A stretch of DNA of 64,000 bases from Nitrospirota bacterium (GTDB lineage: Bacteria; Nitrospirota; Nitrospiria; JACQBZ01), in contig JACQCA010000019.1 in NCBI GenBank assembly GCA_016201865.1, positions 38,411 to 102,410 on the forward strand, read 5' to 3'. This document shows, piece after piece, positions 55,460 through 63,515 of the stretch. The notes under the pieces were generated by a model. The model was not told the DNA's origin. It worked only from the letters and a program-made list of their open reading frames with translations, and searched no databases. Positions within the stretch are counted from its first letter, which is position 1; each line of letters begins with the position of its first letter. The position numbers and the translations under genes are program-made.

Positions 55460-55488
55460 TTGCAAACGCAACGCATTTCTCTTAGAAT
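55460..55488 (+). promoter_or_regulatory. Promoter of tRNA-Ser
   Basis: TTGCAA, 17-base spacer, TAGAAT, about 60 bases upstream of the tRNA. Confidence 0.5.
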
Positions 55489-55549
55489 GGCTTCGCTGTT
55501 ATCGAAAAGGTCGTGGAGGGGTTCACCTAAAACAATAGCCTGAGTGTTC

Positions 55550-55635
55550 GGAGGGGTGGCCGAGTGGCCTAAGGCGGCGGTCTTGAAAACCGTTACCCGA
55601 AAGGGTCGTGGGTTCGAATCCTACCCCCTCCGCCA
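55550..55635 (+). tRNA. tRNA-Ser (anticodon TGA), CCA encoded
   Basis: Acceptor stem GGAGGGG / CCCCTCC, D arm, anticodon arm CGGTC-TTGAAAA-CCG with anticodon TGA, long variable arm TTACCCGAAAGGGTC and T arm GGGTTCGAATC. Discriminator G and CCA are present in the DNA. The long variable arm is typical of serine tRNA. tRNA genes are common integration sites, and an acquired region follows it. Confidence 0.96.
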
Positions 55636-55666
55636 GAATTTTTGCTTGCCAAAAGAGAATTTGCGC

Positions 55667-55672
55667 TATAAT
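55667..55672 (+). promoter_or_regulatory. Consensus -10 upstream of the DUF433 gene
   Basis: TATAAT 27 bases before the start; no good -35 at normal distance (TTGCTT lies 19 bases upstream). Confidence 0.4.
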
Positions 55673-55698
55673 GGTCATCGACATTATGGAGGCATTTC

Positions 55699-55926
55699 AT
55701 GGGGACTAAAAAGCCGGTAGTCCACAGCGATCCTGAAATCCTAAGCGGCACTCCCGTATTTGTCGGCACCCGCGTGCCCTTCCAAACTCTCCTCGATTAT
55801 CTCGAAGCGGGGGATACCCTCGACGACTTTCTCGACGATTTTCCCACCGTCACTCGGGAGCAAGCGATCGCCGCTTTAGAGCAGGCGAAGGAGGCCCTTC
55901 TCGCCGATGCGCGTTCTGCTCGATGA
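55699..55926 (+). CDS. DUF433 antitoxin
   Basis: A 75-residue protein, typical of the DUF433 (VapB-like) family: HSDPEILSGTPVFVGTRVP, then LLDYLEAGDTLDDFLDDFP and TREQAIAALEQA. It has a helix-turn-helix-like fold and is normally the partner of a DUF5615 PIN-like toxin. GGAGG precedes the ATG. The partner overlaps its 3' end but is cut short (see 55907), so the antitoxin now stands without a full toxin. Confidence 0.88.
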   Translation: MGTKKPVVHSDPEILSGTPVFVGTRVPFQTLLDYLEAGDTLDDFLDDFPTVTREQAIAALEQAKEALLADARSAR

Positions 55927-55978
55927 ATGCCTGCCACGGTGGGTCAGCTTGGATCGTTTTGACAAGAAGAGGGAATGA
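55907..55978 (+). pseudogene. DUF5615 PIN-like toxin, truncated after 11 residues
   Basis: The frame begins MRVLLDECLPR, the exact start of DUF5615 toxins including the first acidic metal residue, and overlaps the DUF433 gene by 20 bases as normal in this pair. After Arg11 the sequence (WVSLDRFDKKRE, stop) no longer resembles the family. The full protein would be about 110 residues. The break coincides with the beginning of the lower-G+C restriction-modification segment, so an insertion or deletion removed the rest. Confidence 0.75.
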
Positions 55979-56871
55979 TATCCATGTCTGATCCAAAGCA
56001 ACCACTTGCAGAAGTCTTTGGCCACTTGACAAGCGACCATACAGAAAAGGCCGTTCGATACCGTTCTCGTCGTCTCTGCCCTTTTAACAATAAAGTACCG
56101 AATTGCACAAAGGATAAAGCAAAGAACCCCCTCGGCGTTTGTTCCATATATCATGAGAATCATTCGGTCATCACTTGCCCCATTCGATTTCGCGAAGAGT
56201 GGATTATAACAGATGATGCAGCCAGTTTCTTTTTTGAGGAGAAAACCAAATGGAGCTCCCTCACAGAGGTTAGGTTAAATGATAAGTATGGTAAGTCCGC
56301 TGGAAATATCGACGTCGTACTCGTCGCATATGATGACAAAGGAAAAGTGTGTAATTTTGGTGCTCTCGAAATCCAGGCGGTGTACATTTCTGGAAACGTG
56401 CGCGAGCCATTTGAGTACTTTATGAAAGATCCGCGAGGCCGAGCGTCTATGGACTGGTCTAAAGAACCAAACTATCCACGACCTGATTACCTTTCTTCTT
56501 CTCGGAAAAGACTTGCTCCACAACTTCTTTTCAAGGGCGGGATTCTTCACGGATGGAAAAAGAAGATTGCCGTGGCATTGAACAAGAGCTTCTTTGCCAC
56601 TCTACCCAAGCTGAAACAAGTGTCAAAGTCCGATGCAGATATTGCGTGGCTCGTCTATGATTTGGAACTGAATAAGGAAAAAGGCCAAGGACCAGGAAGG
56701 TATTCACTGAAAAAGGTTGACGAAGTCTTCACCAAGTTCGAACCTGCTCTTCTTTCTATCACAACAGCATCACCAGGAAAAGTGGATGATTTCATAAAGC
56801 TGCTTCAAGAGAAACTCGACGAGCAACTCGAAACTCCCCCGGTCAACAAAACAATCGAAAGACCATTCTAA
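55975..56871 (+). CDS. NotI-family type II restriction endonuclease
   Basis: A 298-residue protein. Four Cys at 35, 44, 56 and 68 lie in LCPFNNKVPNCTKDKAK, PLGVCSIYH and VITCPIRF, the iron-binding module peculiar to NotI-family enzymes. The nuclease core GNIDVVLVAYDD then LEIQAVYISGN gives Asp113, Glu132 and Gln134, the D-ExQ variant of PD-(D/E)xK used by NotI. ATG at 55975 overlaps the toxin stub stop; ATG at 55984 is also possible. The methyltransferase follows after one base. Codons are A+T-rich. The sequence cut cannot be read from the protein. Confidence 0.85.
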   Translation: MISMSDPKQPLAEVFGHLTSDHTEKAVRYRSRRLCPFNNKVPNCTKDKAKNPLGVCSIYHENHSVITCPIRFREEWIITDDAASFFFEEKTKWSSLTEVRLNDKYGKSAGNIDVVLVAYDDKGKVCNFGALEIQAVYISGNVREPFEYFMKDPRGRASMDWSKEPNYPRPDYLSSSRKRLAPQLLFKGGILHGWKKKIAVALNKSFFATLPKLKQVSKSDADIAWLVYDLELNKEKGQGPGRYSLKKVDEVFTKFEPALLSITTASPGKVDDFIKLLQEKLDEQLETPPVNKTIERPF

Positions 56872-56872
56872 T

Positions 56873-57862
56873 ATGACTACACATAAACAGGCGTTATTAT
56901 ACCCTGAGTTATCTGAGCAATTAGAAGTTCCAAAGCCAGTGAATGTGGCATCTGTCCCACAGCGAAGTCCCTTCCGTTACCCTGGCGGGAAGACATGGTT
57001 TGTGCCAACATTTAGGCGTTGGATGGTCCGTATGCATCCAAAACCAAGAATCCTTGTTGAACCCTTTGCTGGTGGGGGGATTATCAGCCTTACCGCTCTC
57101 TTTGAAAATCTGGTGCAAAAAGCAGTTATGGTCGAATTGGACGATGAGATTGCTGCAGTTTGGGAATCTGTTGTGAATGGTGATGCTGAGTGGATAGCCA
57201 ATCGAGTTCTTACTTTCGAGTTAACTAAGGAAGCCGTTATACAGGAAATCAAGAAAACTCCAAAAACAAGAAAGGAAAAGGCGTTTCAGACGATTCTAAA
57301 AAATCGAACGTTTCACGGGGGAATTTTGGCTGAGGGTTCAGGATTTCTCAAGTACGGAGAGAATGGGAAAGGAATTCATTCTCGTTGGTATCCGGGGACA
57401 CTCGCAAAAAGGTTCCTGAACCTAAATTATGTTGCTAATAGAATTGATTTCCGATGTGACGATGGAATAAAAGTGATGCAGGAATTTGCCACCAACAAAA
57501 GTGCAGTTTACTTTATAGATCCTCCATACACTGCTGGCGGGAAAAAAGCCGGCAAGCGTTTATACAAACACTGTGATCTTAATCATGAACGCTTGTTTGA
57601 AATGTGCGAATCATTGAAAGGCGATTTCTTAATGACGTACGATAATGCAGAAGAAGTTAAAAGAATGGCACGGAGTCGTGGATTTCAAATGCGCCTGATT
57701 GCCATGACTAATACACATCACGCGGCGATGGAGGAACTGGTCATTGGTAAAGATTTGTCATGGATGGACACGTTCCCTGCGGTGCATGACCCTGAAGTCA
57801 GGTATGTGATCCGGGAAACAAAAAAGAAACATCCTGCCAAGGCAGTGCAGCGGTCACGCTAA
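56873..57862 (+). CDS. Dam-type (D12 class) N6-adenine DNA methyltransferase
   Basis: A 329-residue protein with PFRYPGGKTWFV (motif X), VEPFAGGGIIS (motif I, SAM binding) and FIDPPYTAGGKKAG (DPPY, catalytic motif IV), in the order of the alpha/Dam group. DPPY is typical of N6-adenine methylation. It should protect host sites from the endonuclease one base upstream. Because the site must then contain adenine, specificity must differ from that of NotI (GCGGCCGC). C-terminal LVIGKDLSWMDTF may be target-recognition sequence. A+T-rich codons match the endonuclease gene. Confidence 0.87.
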   Translation: MTTHKQALLYPELSEQLEVPKPVNVASVPQRSPFRYPGGKTWFVPTFRRWMVRMHPKPRILVEPFAGGGIISLTALFENLVQKAVMVELDDEIAAVWESVVNGDAEWIANRVLTFELTKEAVIQEIKKTPKTRKEKAFQTILKNRTFHGGILAEGSGFLKYGENGKGIHSRWYPGTLAKRFLNLNYVANRIDFRCDDGIKVMQEFATNKSAVYFIDPPYTAGGKKAGKRLYKHCDLNHERLFEMCESLKGDFLMTYDNAEEVKRMARSRGFQMRLIAMTNTHHAAMEELVIGKDLSWMDTFPAVHDPEVRYVIRETKKKHPAKAVQRSR

Positions 57863-58013
57863 TTCCGCTCGCCGAAGTCGAGCGTTGCAAAACTTTGGCC
57901 GGGAGGTTAATTCTACATGCCCTCAACAAGTTGGGAAAATTCCTGTCCGTAAAAACAAAAAAAGATCTCTGCAATCTTACTGGTCGCGCCGAACACCCGC
58001 AGAGTGCGCATGT

Positions 58014-58859
58014 TTATTTCAAATATTTTAAGAATTCCGAATCGGGACTTAAAACCAACGTGGTTTTTTTGTTGAGCGCTTTCTTGTAGGCTTCCATCGT
58101 ACGCATGAACTCACAGAATTCGACATCCTTCTGATACGCCTGTGCATAAATCCGGAAGGCCTTCGCGTCACCCTCCCCCATGGCGGTCTGTGAGATTTTA
58201 TAGGCTTCGGCCAGTATGATCTCCCGTTCCTTCTCGGCTTCGGAGCGGATCTTCTGCGCCTCTTCCGCGCCCTCGGAGCGGTACCGCTTGGCCTCGCGCT
58301 CGCGTTCGGCCTCCATCCGTGTGAAGACGGCCTTCTCGTTCTGCTCCGGCAGATCGGCGCGCTTGATCCTCACATCATTGACCTCGATCCCATACGCCGC
58401 CGCTTTCACATTCGCCCGCGCGGTGACGGTCTCCATGATCGTGGATCGGGCGGTCGAGACGATCTCGGCGAGATCATGCCGTCCCAGTTCCACCCGGAGT
58501 TCCGAATAAATGATGTCGTCCAGCCGCCCGAGCGCCGCCTGCTGCGTCTGGAAGGCCTCGTAGACCTTGAGCGGGTCTTTGATCCGCCACTTGGCAAAGT
58601 TGTCGAGCAGAAGCGTCTTTTTGTCCTGCGTGATCACGTCCTGCGAGGTCGTGTCATAATCGAGCAGCCGTTTATCGAAGTAGATCACGTTCTGTACGAA
58701 CGGGACTTTGAACTGGAGCCCCGGTTCGATCACGATCCGGACCGGTTTGCCGAGCTGGACCACGATCGCGGTCTGTGTCACATCCACGATGAAGAGGGGC
58801 GAGCCGCCGATGATCAGGAGGACAAGCAGGACGCCGATGACAATGAGCCATTTCTTCAT
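58014..58859 (-). CDS. hflC: HflC, SPFH-domain protease regulator
   Basis: A 281-residue SPFH/prohibitin protein. One N-terminal membrane helix (WLIVIGVLLVLLIIGG), SPFH domain with TQTAIVVQLGKPV and RLLDYDTTSQDVITQDKK, then a charged coiled coil (residues about 180-230). With HflK it forms a large periplasmic cage that controls FtsH. Its start overlaps the hflK stop by four bases. Confidence 0.93.
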   Translation of the reverse strand: MKKWLIVIGVLLVLLIIGGSPLFIVDVTQTAIVVQLGKPVRIVIEPGLQFKVPFVQNVIYFDKRLLDYDTTSQDVITQDKKTLLLDNFAKWRIKDPLKVYEAFQTQQAALGRLDDIIYSELRVELGRHDLAEIVSTARSTIMETVTARANVKAAAYGIEVNDVRIKRADLPEQNEKAVFTRMEAEREREAKRYRSEGAEEAQKIRSEAEKEREIILAEAYKISQTAMGEGDAKAFRIYAQAYQKDVEFCEFMRTMEAYKKALNKKTTLVLSPDSEFLKYLK

Positions 58860-59872
58860 GGTTTTACCTCGGGAGGCTTCGCCATCCGATCCAGCGGGAG
58901 ATAGGGGAGGACTTTATCGCCGAACTTCTTGTCGATGATGACCTTGTCGATCCCCGGAAGAATCTCTTCCATCGTCTCCAAAAACAGACGGGTTCGGATC
59001 ACCTTTTTATTCTGCTGGTACTCCTTCAGCATCTCGTTGAAGCGAGCCGCCTCGCCCTCGGCCCGCCGGACGCGCGCCTGGCTGTAGGCCTGGGCCTGGT
59101 TGACGACCTGGGCGGCTTCCCCTTTGGCCTTGGGGATGATATCGTTTCGGTAACTCTCGGACTGATTGATCAATTTCTCTTTGTCTTCTTTCGCGCTTGC
59201 GACGTCCTTGAACGCCCCGGCGACCGGATCCGGCGGATTGACGTCCTGAAGCTGGATCGCGGCGACCTGAACGCCGGCGTGGTAATCATCCAGTATCTTC
59301 TGGAGCAGGTCCTGTGTTTTCTGCTGGATCTCGGCCTTGCCGGTCGTGAGCGCTTCATCGAGATGGCTCTCGCCGACCACCTGGCGTATCGCGGCCTCGG
59401 TCGCCTTTAGGATCGTCTCGCCGAGGTCGGCGACATTAAAAAGGAACTCTTTCGAATCGCGGATGCGGAACTGGACGATCAGCTCGACCGAAAGGATGTT
59501 CATATCCCCCGTCAGCATCAAGGCCTCGCGCGGGATCGTCTGCGTGCCGCCCCGGCCGCCGGACCGGAAGCCGATCTCGAGACGGTGCAGTTTGGTGATC
59601 TGTGGAATCAGAACGGTTTCGATCAATGGGATCTTGAAATGGGGCCCGGGCGGAGTTAGTCGGTCGATGCGGCCGAATCGTTTGACCACGCCCTGCTCAT
59701 TGGGTGCGACAATATAGATGGACTGCCAGGCGAGGATGAGGACGAGGATCAGGCCGATGATCGAAAACCAACTCCCGCCTCCGCCGAACACCTTTCGCAG
59801 CCGTTCCCGAAACTCGCGCGCCGCCTTTTCAAAATCGGGCATGGCTCCCGGCGGTTTCTGTCCCCATTCCAT
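58856..59872 (-). CDS. hflK: HflK, SPFH-domain protease regulator
   Basis: A 338-residue protein: cytoplasmic N-terminus with Gly stretch (KVFGGGGSW), one membrane helix, IYIVAPNEQGVVKRFGRIDRLTPPGPHFKIP (SPFH start), and the family segment AAIRQVVGESHLDEALTTGKAEIQ. It partners HflC; the two genes are coupled by a four-base overlap. No promoter was clearly seen in the 216 bases upstream. Confidence 0.94.
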   Translation of the reverse strand: MEWGQKPPGAMPDFEKAAREFRERLRKVFGGGGSWFSIIGLILVLILAWQSIYIVAPNEQGVVKRFGRIDRLTPPGPHFKIPLIETVLIPQITKLHRLEIGFRSGGRGGTQTIPREALMLTGDMNILSVELIVQFRIRDSKEFLFNVADLGETILKATEAAIRQVVGESHLDEALTTGKAEIQQKTQDLLQKILDDYHAGVQVAAIQLQDVNPPDPVAGAFKDVASAKEDKEKLINQSESYRNDIIPKAKGEAAQVVNQAQAYSQARVRRAEGEAARFNEMLKEYQQNKKVIRTRLFLETMEEILPGIDKVIIDKKFGDKVLPYLPLDRMAKPPEVKP

Positions 59873-60024
59873 TCGATGGCCTCTGAGTTCCTAAAAGTGT
59901 CCTCACCATAGTCTCTTTCCCTGCGGCTGTCAACAAAAGTCGTCAAGCCGGCAGGAATTCTCCATCTTTCCATTGCAAATCGAACGGATTTCTCCTAAAG
60001 TAAGTCCGAATCTTGTTTAAAAGG

Positions 60025-60060
60025 CTCCATCCGGTTTTCTGTTAACGAGACCGGATGGAG
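60025..60060. promoter_or_regulatory. Hairpin upstream of an exported-protein gene
   Basis: Perfect 11-bp inverted repeat CTCCATCCGGT / ACCGGATGGAG with a 14-base loop, ending 13 bases before the AAAAGGAGG of the gene at 60089. It could be part of its mRNA leader or a leftover palindromic repeat. Confidence 0.5.
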
Positions 60061-60088
60061 AAGGTAAGGATAAAAGGAGGTATCTTCC

Positions 60089-60832
60089 ATGCAAAATCCG
60101 ATCAGACTCTTCCGATGGCTAATGCTGGTGATGGTTTTGGCCGTGACGTTTTTTTCATCATCCACCGACGCGGAAGTCGCCAAATTTGGAACGCCGAAGG
60201 GTGAGGAAGGCACGCGGATCTTTCAGGCCACGGAGCATCCCCATTATAGCGGCCAGTTTCATCTCAAAGGGCAGAAGGCCACGCTGGTGGGCGGTATGCA
60301 AGACCCCTCGCCGTGGGACCATCTCGACTACGCCGGAAAACATCTGACATCCGTGCCGGGGACGATCGATATTGACGTCGATGAACGGTCCAACACCGGC
60401 CTTGTCGCGACCGAGTTTGGCGAAGGGAAGGATCAGTACCGGATCGTCTTCGACCGATTTGCGGGTGCGGCTCCCTATCAAGACGGCGGCATCGCGACCC
60501 GCGTGTACGAGCATGGTGATTCCGGAAACGGGGACACGCTCTATCCGAAGACCTGGCTTTATCTGGCGGGCTGGGGCCGCGCGGATGTTTTCAAGAACGG
60601 CCAACCCCTCTACAAGGACTACCCGGCCCACTTCATGGTAATGGAACGGTCCCGCGATCCGAAGACCCATGAGGTGCACTATCCCGAAAAGCGGACGCTC
60701 CCGGGAGGGGAGACCGACCCGGCCGGGATGGAAATCGATCTGTGGGTCCGTTCAAAAGAATCCAACCCGAAGAACTTTCCACCCTTTGATGTTTTTCTCC
60801 ATCTCTACTGGGATGAAGTGACCTGGCGATAA
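60089..60832 (+). CDS. Exported protein, unknown
   Basis: A 247-residue protein with a signal peptide (MLVMVLAVTFFSSSTDA, cleavage near residue 28). The mature part is rich in short polar segments such as TGLVATEFGEGKDQYRIVFDRFAG and FDVFLHLYWDEVTW. It has no Cys and no recognised domain. AAAAGGAGG precedes the ATG. It lies 28 bases upstream of another exported protein gene, so the two probably form an operon, maybe acting on the same periplasmic target. Confidence 0.6.
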   Translation: MQNPIRLFRWLMLVMVLAVTFFSSSTDAEVAKFGTPKGEEGTRIFQATEHPHYSGQFHLKGQKATLVGGMQDPSPWDHLDYAGKHLTSVPGTIDIDVDERSNTGLVATEFGEGKDQYRIVFDRFAGAAPYQDGGIATRVYEHGDSGNGDTLYPKTWLYLAGWGRADVFKNGQPLYKDYPAHFMVMERSRDPKTHEVHYPEKRTLPGGETDPAGMEIDLWVRSKESNPKNFPPFDVFLHLYWDEVTWR

Positions 60833-60860
60833 ATATTTTCCTGGTCCATCGAAATAAGAG

Positions 60861-61532
60861 ATGAAAATGAAAAAAGTCATCTGCTTAACCGTTCTGCTTT
60901 TCAGCAGTGTTGGACATGCAACAGAACCGGAGACTCCGATGATATTCACGTTCGATCAGGACAAGAGCAGTCAGCCTCCCAAGAGTTTTGTCTTTGAGGT
61001 CACCGGCAAAGGACCGTCTGTAAAATGGGAGGTGAAGACGGATAAAACTGCTCCCTCTACACCCAACATCTTGGCGCAAGTCGGCCGTGCCGAAGGAGGA
61101 AATAATTTCCCATTGGCTATTTTAGATGGAGTCACGGTTCAGGATGGTGAGGTCAGCGTAAAATTCAAAGCGGTGGCTGGTCAAGAAGACCAAGCCGGCG
61201 GGCTTGTCTGGCGCTACCGGGATGCCAACAACTACTACGTTGCTCGTGCGAATGCCCTGGAGGCTAACTACACGATCTACTGTGTAAAAGATGGCAAGCG
61301 CCGATCTTTTAAGAGTGTTGATCTGAAAGTGACTCCCCAGGCATGGCATGCCTTGAAAGTCATTTTCCGGCAGAATATTTTCAGACTTCATTTTGACGGC
61401 AAAGAAGTTTTGACAGCCACGGATCATACATTCAACCAACCCGGCCGAGTGGGGTTGTGGACCAAGGCCGATTCGGTCTCTTACTTTGACGACTTCGAGG
61501 TCAAGACTGACGATACGAAGGCTGCTCATTAA
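60861..61532 (+). CDS. Exported concanavalin-like (DUF1080-type) protein
   Basis: A 223-residue protein with a signal peptide (ICLTVLLFSSVGHAT, cleavage about residue 21). The mature domain has GGLVWRYRDANNYYVARANALEANY, DGKEVLTATDHTF and GRVGLWTKADSVSYFDDFEV, the jelly-roll pattern of DUF1080/LamG-like domains that bind or cleave sugars. Catalytic activity cannot be assigned. A second ATG six bases downstream is possible as start. It is the second gene after 60089. Confidence 0.75.
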   Translation: MKMKKVICLTVLLFSSVGHATEPETPMIFTFDQDKSSQPPKSFVFEVTGKGPSVKWEVKTDKTAPSTPNILAQVGRAEGGNNFPLAILDGVTVQDGEVSVKFKAVAGQEDQAGGLVWRYRDANNYYVARANALEANYTIYCVKDGKRRSFKSVDLKVTPQAWHALKVIFRQNIFRLHFDGKEVLTATDHTFNQPGRVGLWTKADSVSYFDDFEVKTDDTKAAH

Positions 61533-61998
61533 TTTCTGCGCGATTTCCATCTTTTCTCAGCAGTGTTTAGGAAGAGAAGCTTGCGCTGGAAATTAGAAAG
61601 TTGACCTGAAGGCGAGGGTTACTATTTGAAATAATGTATCTGATAGAAGCTTTAAGAATTACTCTTTCAGAAAGAACTCCTCGCTGTTTACTGCACCTAC
61701 AAAGCACCAACTAGACAATAACGGGGAAATGTTGATTACGAAATGAAATTGAGTAGGAGACCTTCGAACAAGCTCAAATTGTATCACACGTTCTGGACCG
61801 ATTTATTGGGGACAGGTCAAGCCTATTTCTGACGGATGTCGCCTCGTGTGATGTGGTGTGGAAAACCTGGTGCGACCACGCGCGCTATTCTATCCATGTT
61901 GGGAGAGTATACCAATTACTAAGCAGAGTCATAAACTGAACCATGGTGTCTCCGGAATTCGCAGATAGGAAATATTAAAAGGAAGCCTTCATTGCTCT
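61533..61998. other. Gene-free stretch left of the IS3 element
   Basis: About 466 bases, more A+T-rich than the genome average by eye. No coding frame of believable length, no tRNA, no clear hairpin or promoter. It may be degraded DNA associated with the insertion zone to its right. Confidence 0.5.
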
Positions 61999-62078
61999 TG
62001 ATCTTCCCCCGAAAAAGTGGACACAACGAAGAGTTGGTGGCAGTATGTTAGCCACTGCTCAAAATCGGGAGGTGTCCC

Positions 62079-62387
62079 ATGGTGGGGGAAAAGGGCAAGA
62101 AGAAGCGATTTGACTGGGAGTTCAAGATTTCAGCGGTCAAGATGGTCACCGAGGGCGGGCATAAGGCGGCTGAGGTGGCCCGAAGTCTGGGGATCCATCA
62201 GAACCAGCTTTATAACTGGAAGCGGAAGTTCAGCGACCAGGGCGAGAAGGCCTTTCCGGGCAAAGGTCATTTGACCGAGCTGGCCGCGCTTCGGCGGAAG
62301 TTGCGGGATGTCGAGATGGAGCGAGACATCCTAAAAAAAGCAGTCGGCATATTTTCAAAACCGACCGAGAACGGTTCGGGTTCATAG
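62079..62387 (+). CDS. IS3-family transposase OrfA
   Basis: A 102-residue protein with helix-turn-helix FDWEFKISAVKMVTEGGHKAAEVARSLGIHQNQLYNWKRKF and a leucine-zipper-like end (LAALRRKLRDVEMERDILKKA). It binds the terminal repeats and forms dimers. A run of seven A (62333-62339) followed by G is the slippery site for -1 frameshifting into orfB. Confidence 0.93.
   Translation: MVGEKGKKKRFDWEFKISAVKMVTEGGHKAAEVARSLGIHQNQLYNWKRKFSDQGEKAFPGKGHLTELAALRRKLRDVEMERDILKKAVGIFSKPTENGSGS
62333..62340 (+). other. Programmed -1 frameshift site
   Basis: A AAA AAA G in register with the orfA codons; slipping back one base enters the orfB frame with no stop (KKSSRHIFKTDRERFGFIDE), giving the fused OrfAB transposase. 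Confidence 0.8.
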
Positions 62388-62419
62388 ACGAGAACCGTTG
62401 GGTCTTTCCGCTCAAGAAG

Positions 62420-63235
62420 ATGTGCCGGGCGCTTGCGGTATCACGGAGCGGGTATTACGCGTTCAAGACGCGGTCCCCGAGTCGGCAGAAGGTCGATAAC
62501 GAGACGTTGCTCATGGAGATACGACGGGTCTTTGTGGAGAACGACAGCAATTATGGCAGCCCGCGGATCTGGGACCATCTGCATAACAAGAGGCATCTGC
62601 GGTGTTCCGAGAACCGTGTGGCGCGGGTGATGCGGGTCAACGGCATTGTGGCCGTTCAGAAGCGCAAGTTTCGGGTGACGACAAACTCGAAGCATGATCA
62701 TCCGGTGTGGCCCAATGTCTTAAACCGCAACTTCGTGGTTGAGAAGCCCAATGCGGTCTGGGTGTCGGATATCACCTATGTCTGGACGTTTGAAGGGTGG
62801 TTATATGTAGCGGCGGTCTTGGATTTATTTTCACGAGGGATCGTTGGTCTGGCGATGGATAAAACCATGGCCGACCCATTGACCACGCAGGCCATGAGAC
62901 AGGCGATCCTGCGACGCAACCCGTCAAAGGGGCTGATCTGCCATACGGACCGCGGCAGCCAATATGCCGGCAATGAGTTCAAGGCGATCCTGGCGCAGAA
63001 CGAGTTTGTGGGGAGCATGAGCCGGAAGGGCGACTGCTGGGATAATGCCGTCGCGGAGAGTTTCTTTCACACGCTCAAGGTCGAACTGGTCCACCGGAAC
63101 AAGTTCAGGACCCGGGATGAGGCGAAAAGAAAGATCTTTGAATACGTCGAAATGTATTACAATCGCAGACGGGCTCACTCAACGATCGGGAATTTGAGCC
63201 CCTTTGAGTACGAAAGACAGGCGATCCTGTCTTAA
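62420..63235 (+). CDS. IS3-family transposase OrfB (rve integrase domain)
   Basis: A frame of at least 271 residues, in practice made as OrfAB by frameshifting from 62333. The DDE residues are in WVSDITYVWTFEGWLYVAAVLD (first Asp), CHTDRGSQYAG (second Asp) and NAVAESFFHTLKVEL (Glu). HTH_21 and YNRRRAHSTIGNLSP complete the family pattern. The frame is intact, so the protein should be functional although the element lacks its right end. Confidence 0.93.
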   Translation: MCRALAVSRSGYYAFKTRSPSRQKVDNETLLMEIRRVFVENDSNYGSPRIWDHLHNKRHLRCSENRVARVMRVNGIVAVQKRKFRVTTNSKHDHPVWPNVLNRNFVVEKPNAVWVSDITYVWTFEGWLYVAAVLDLFSRGIVGLAMDKTMADPLTTQAMRQAILRRNPSKGLICHTDRGSQYAGNEFKAILAQNEFVGSMSRKGDCWDNAVAESFFHTLKVELVHRNKFRTRDEAKRKIFEYVEMYYNRRRAHSTIGNLSPFEYERQAILS

Positions 63236-63333
63236 TATGAGGCCACCCGGCTAATACTGCCCACCTCCGCCACTCGCTTCACCGCCTGTTCCTTAAACGC
63301 CGCCGTGTACTCCTGCTTCGGAATCTTGATCAT
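63232..63333 (-). pseudogene. Truncated OrfA of the second IS (copy a)
   Basis: Starts MIKIPKQEYTAAFKEQAVKR, an IS3-type OrfA N-terminus, and runs out after 31 native residues into the last bases of the neighbouring IS, where it hits a stop (33 residues in all). Confidence 0.75.
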
Positions 63334-63393
63334 CTTCGCCTCCAAGGTTACGTCCATTTTACACTATCCTTGGAAGACGAGAGGGGAAGCTCA
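63236..63393 (-). mobile_element. 5' stub of a second IS3-type element (copy a)
   Basis: On the minus strand it begins TGAGCTTCCCCTC (63393-63381), an IS3-like terminus, and continues to an orfA start at 63333. It is cut after about 155 bases where the first IS ends. Positions 63260-63380 are an exact inverted copy of 63880-64000. Confidence 0.8.
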
Positions 63394-63515
63394 GCCACCT
63401 CAAAAGCAAATTCGTATCAGCTCATCTATTTCTATTCATCTGATCTGCGCAATAGGAGGTCGATTGGGCGGGCTGTGCTGACGACAAGTACACCTCAATT
63501 TGTCTGGAGGGCATC

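Larger units (their letters stand above)
61999..63240 (+). mobile_element. IS3-family element, right end missing
   Basis: Left terminal repeat starts TGATCTTCCCCCGAAAAAGTGG at 61999. OrfA and OrfB follow with the normal -1 frameshift. A matching right terminal repeat is not present after the orfB stop; the sequence runs directly into the 5' stub of another IS in opposite orientation. The element can therefore not transpose by itself unless the right end is supplied. Confidence 0.85.

Noticed and set aside
57895..58089. 64-residue frame between the methyltransferase and hflC
   Set aside because: Overlaps the hflC 3' end and has no convincing ribosome site; no family resemblance.
61790..61870. 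Remnant of an IS near TTGGGGACAGGTCAAGCC
   Set aside because: Too short and degraded to assign; no reading frame.
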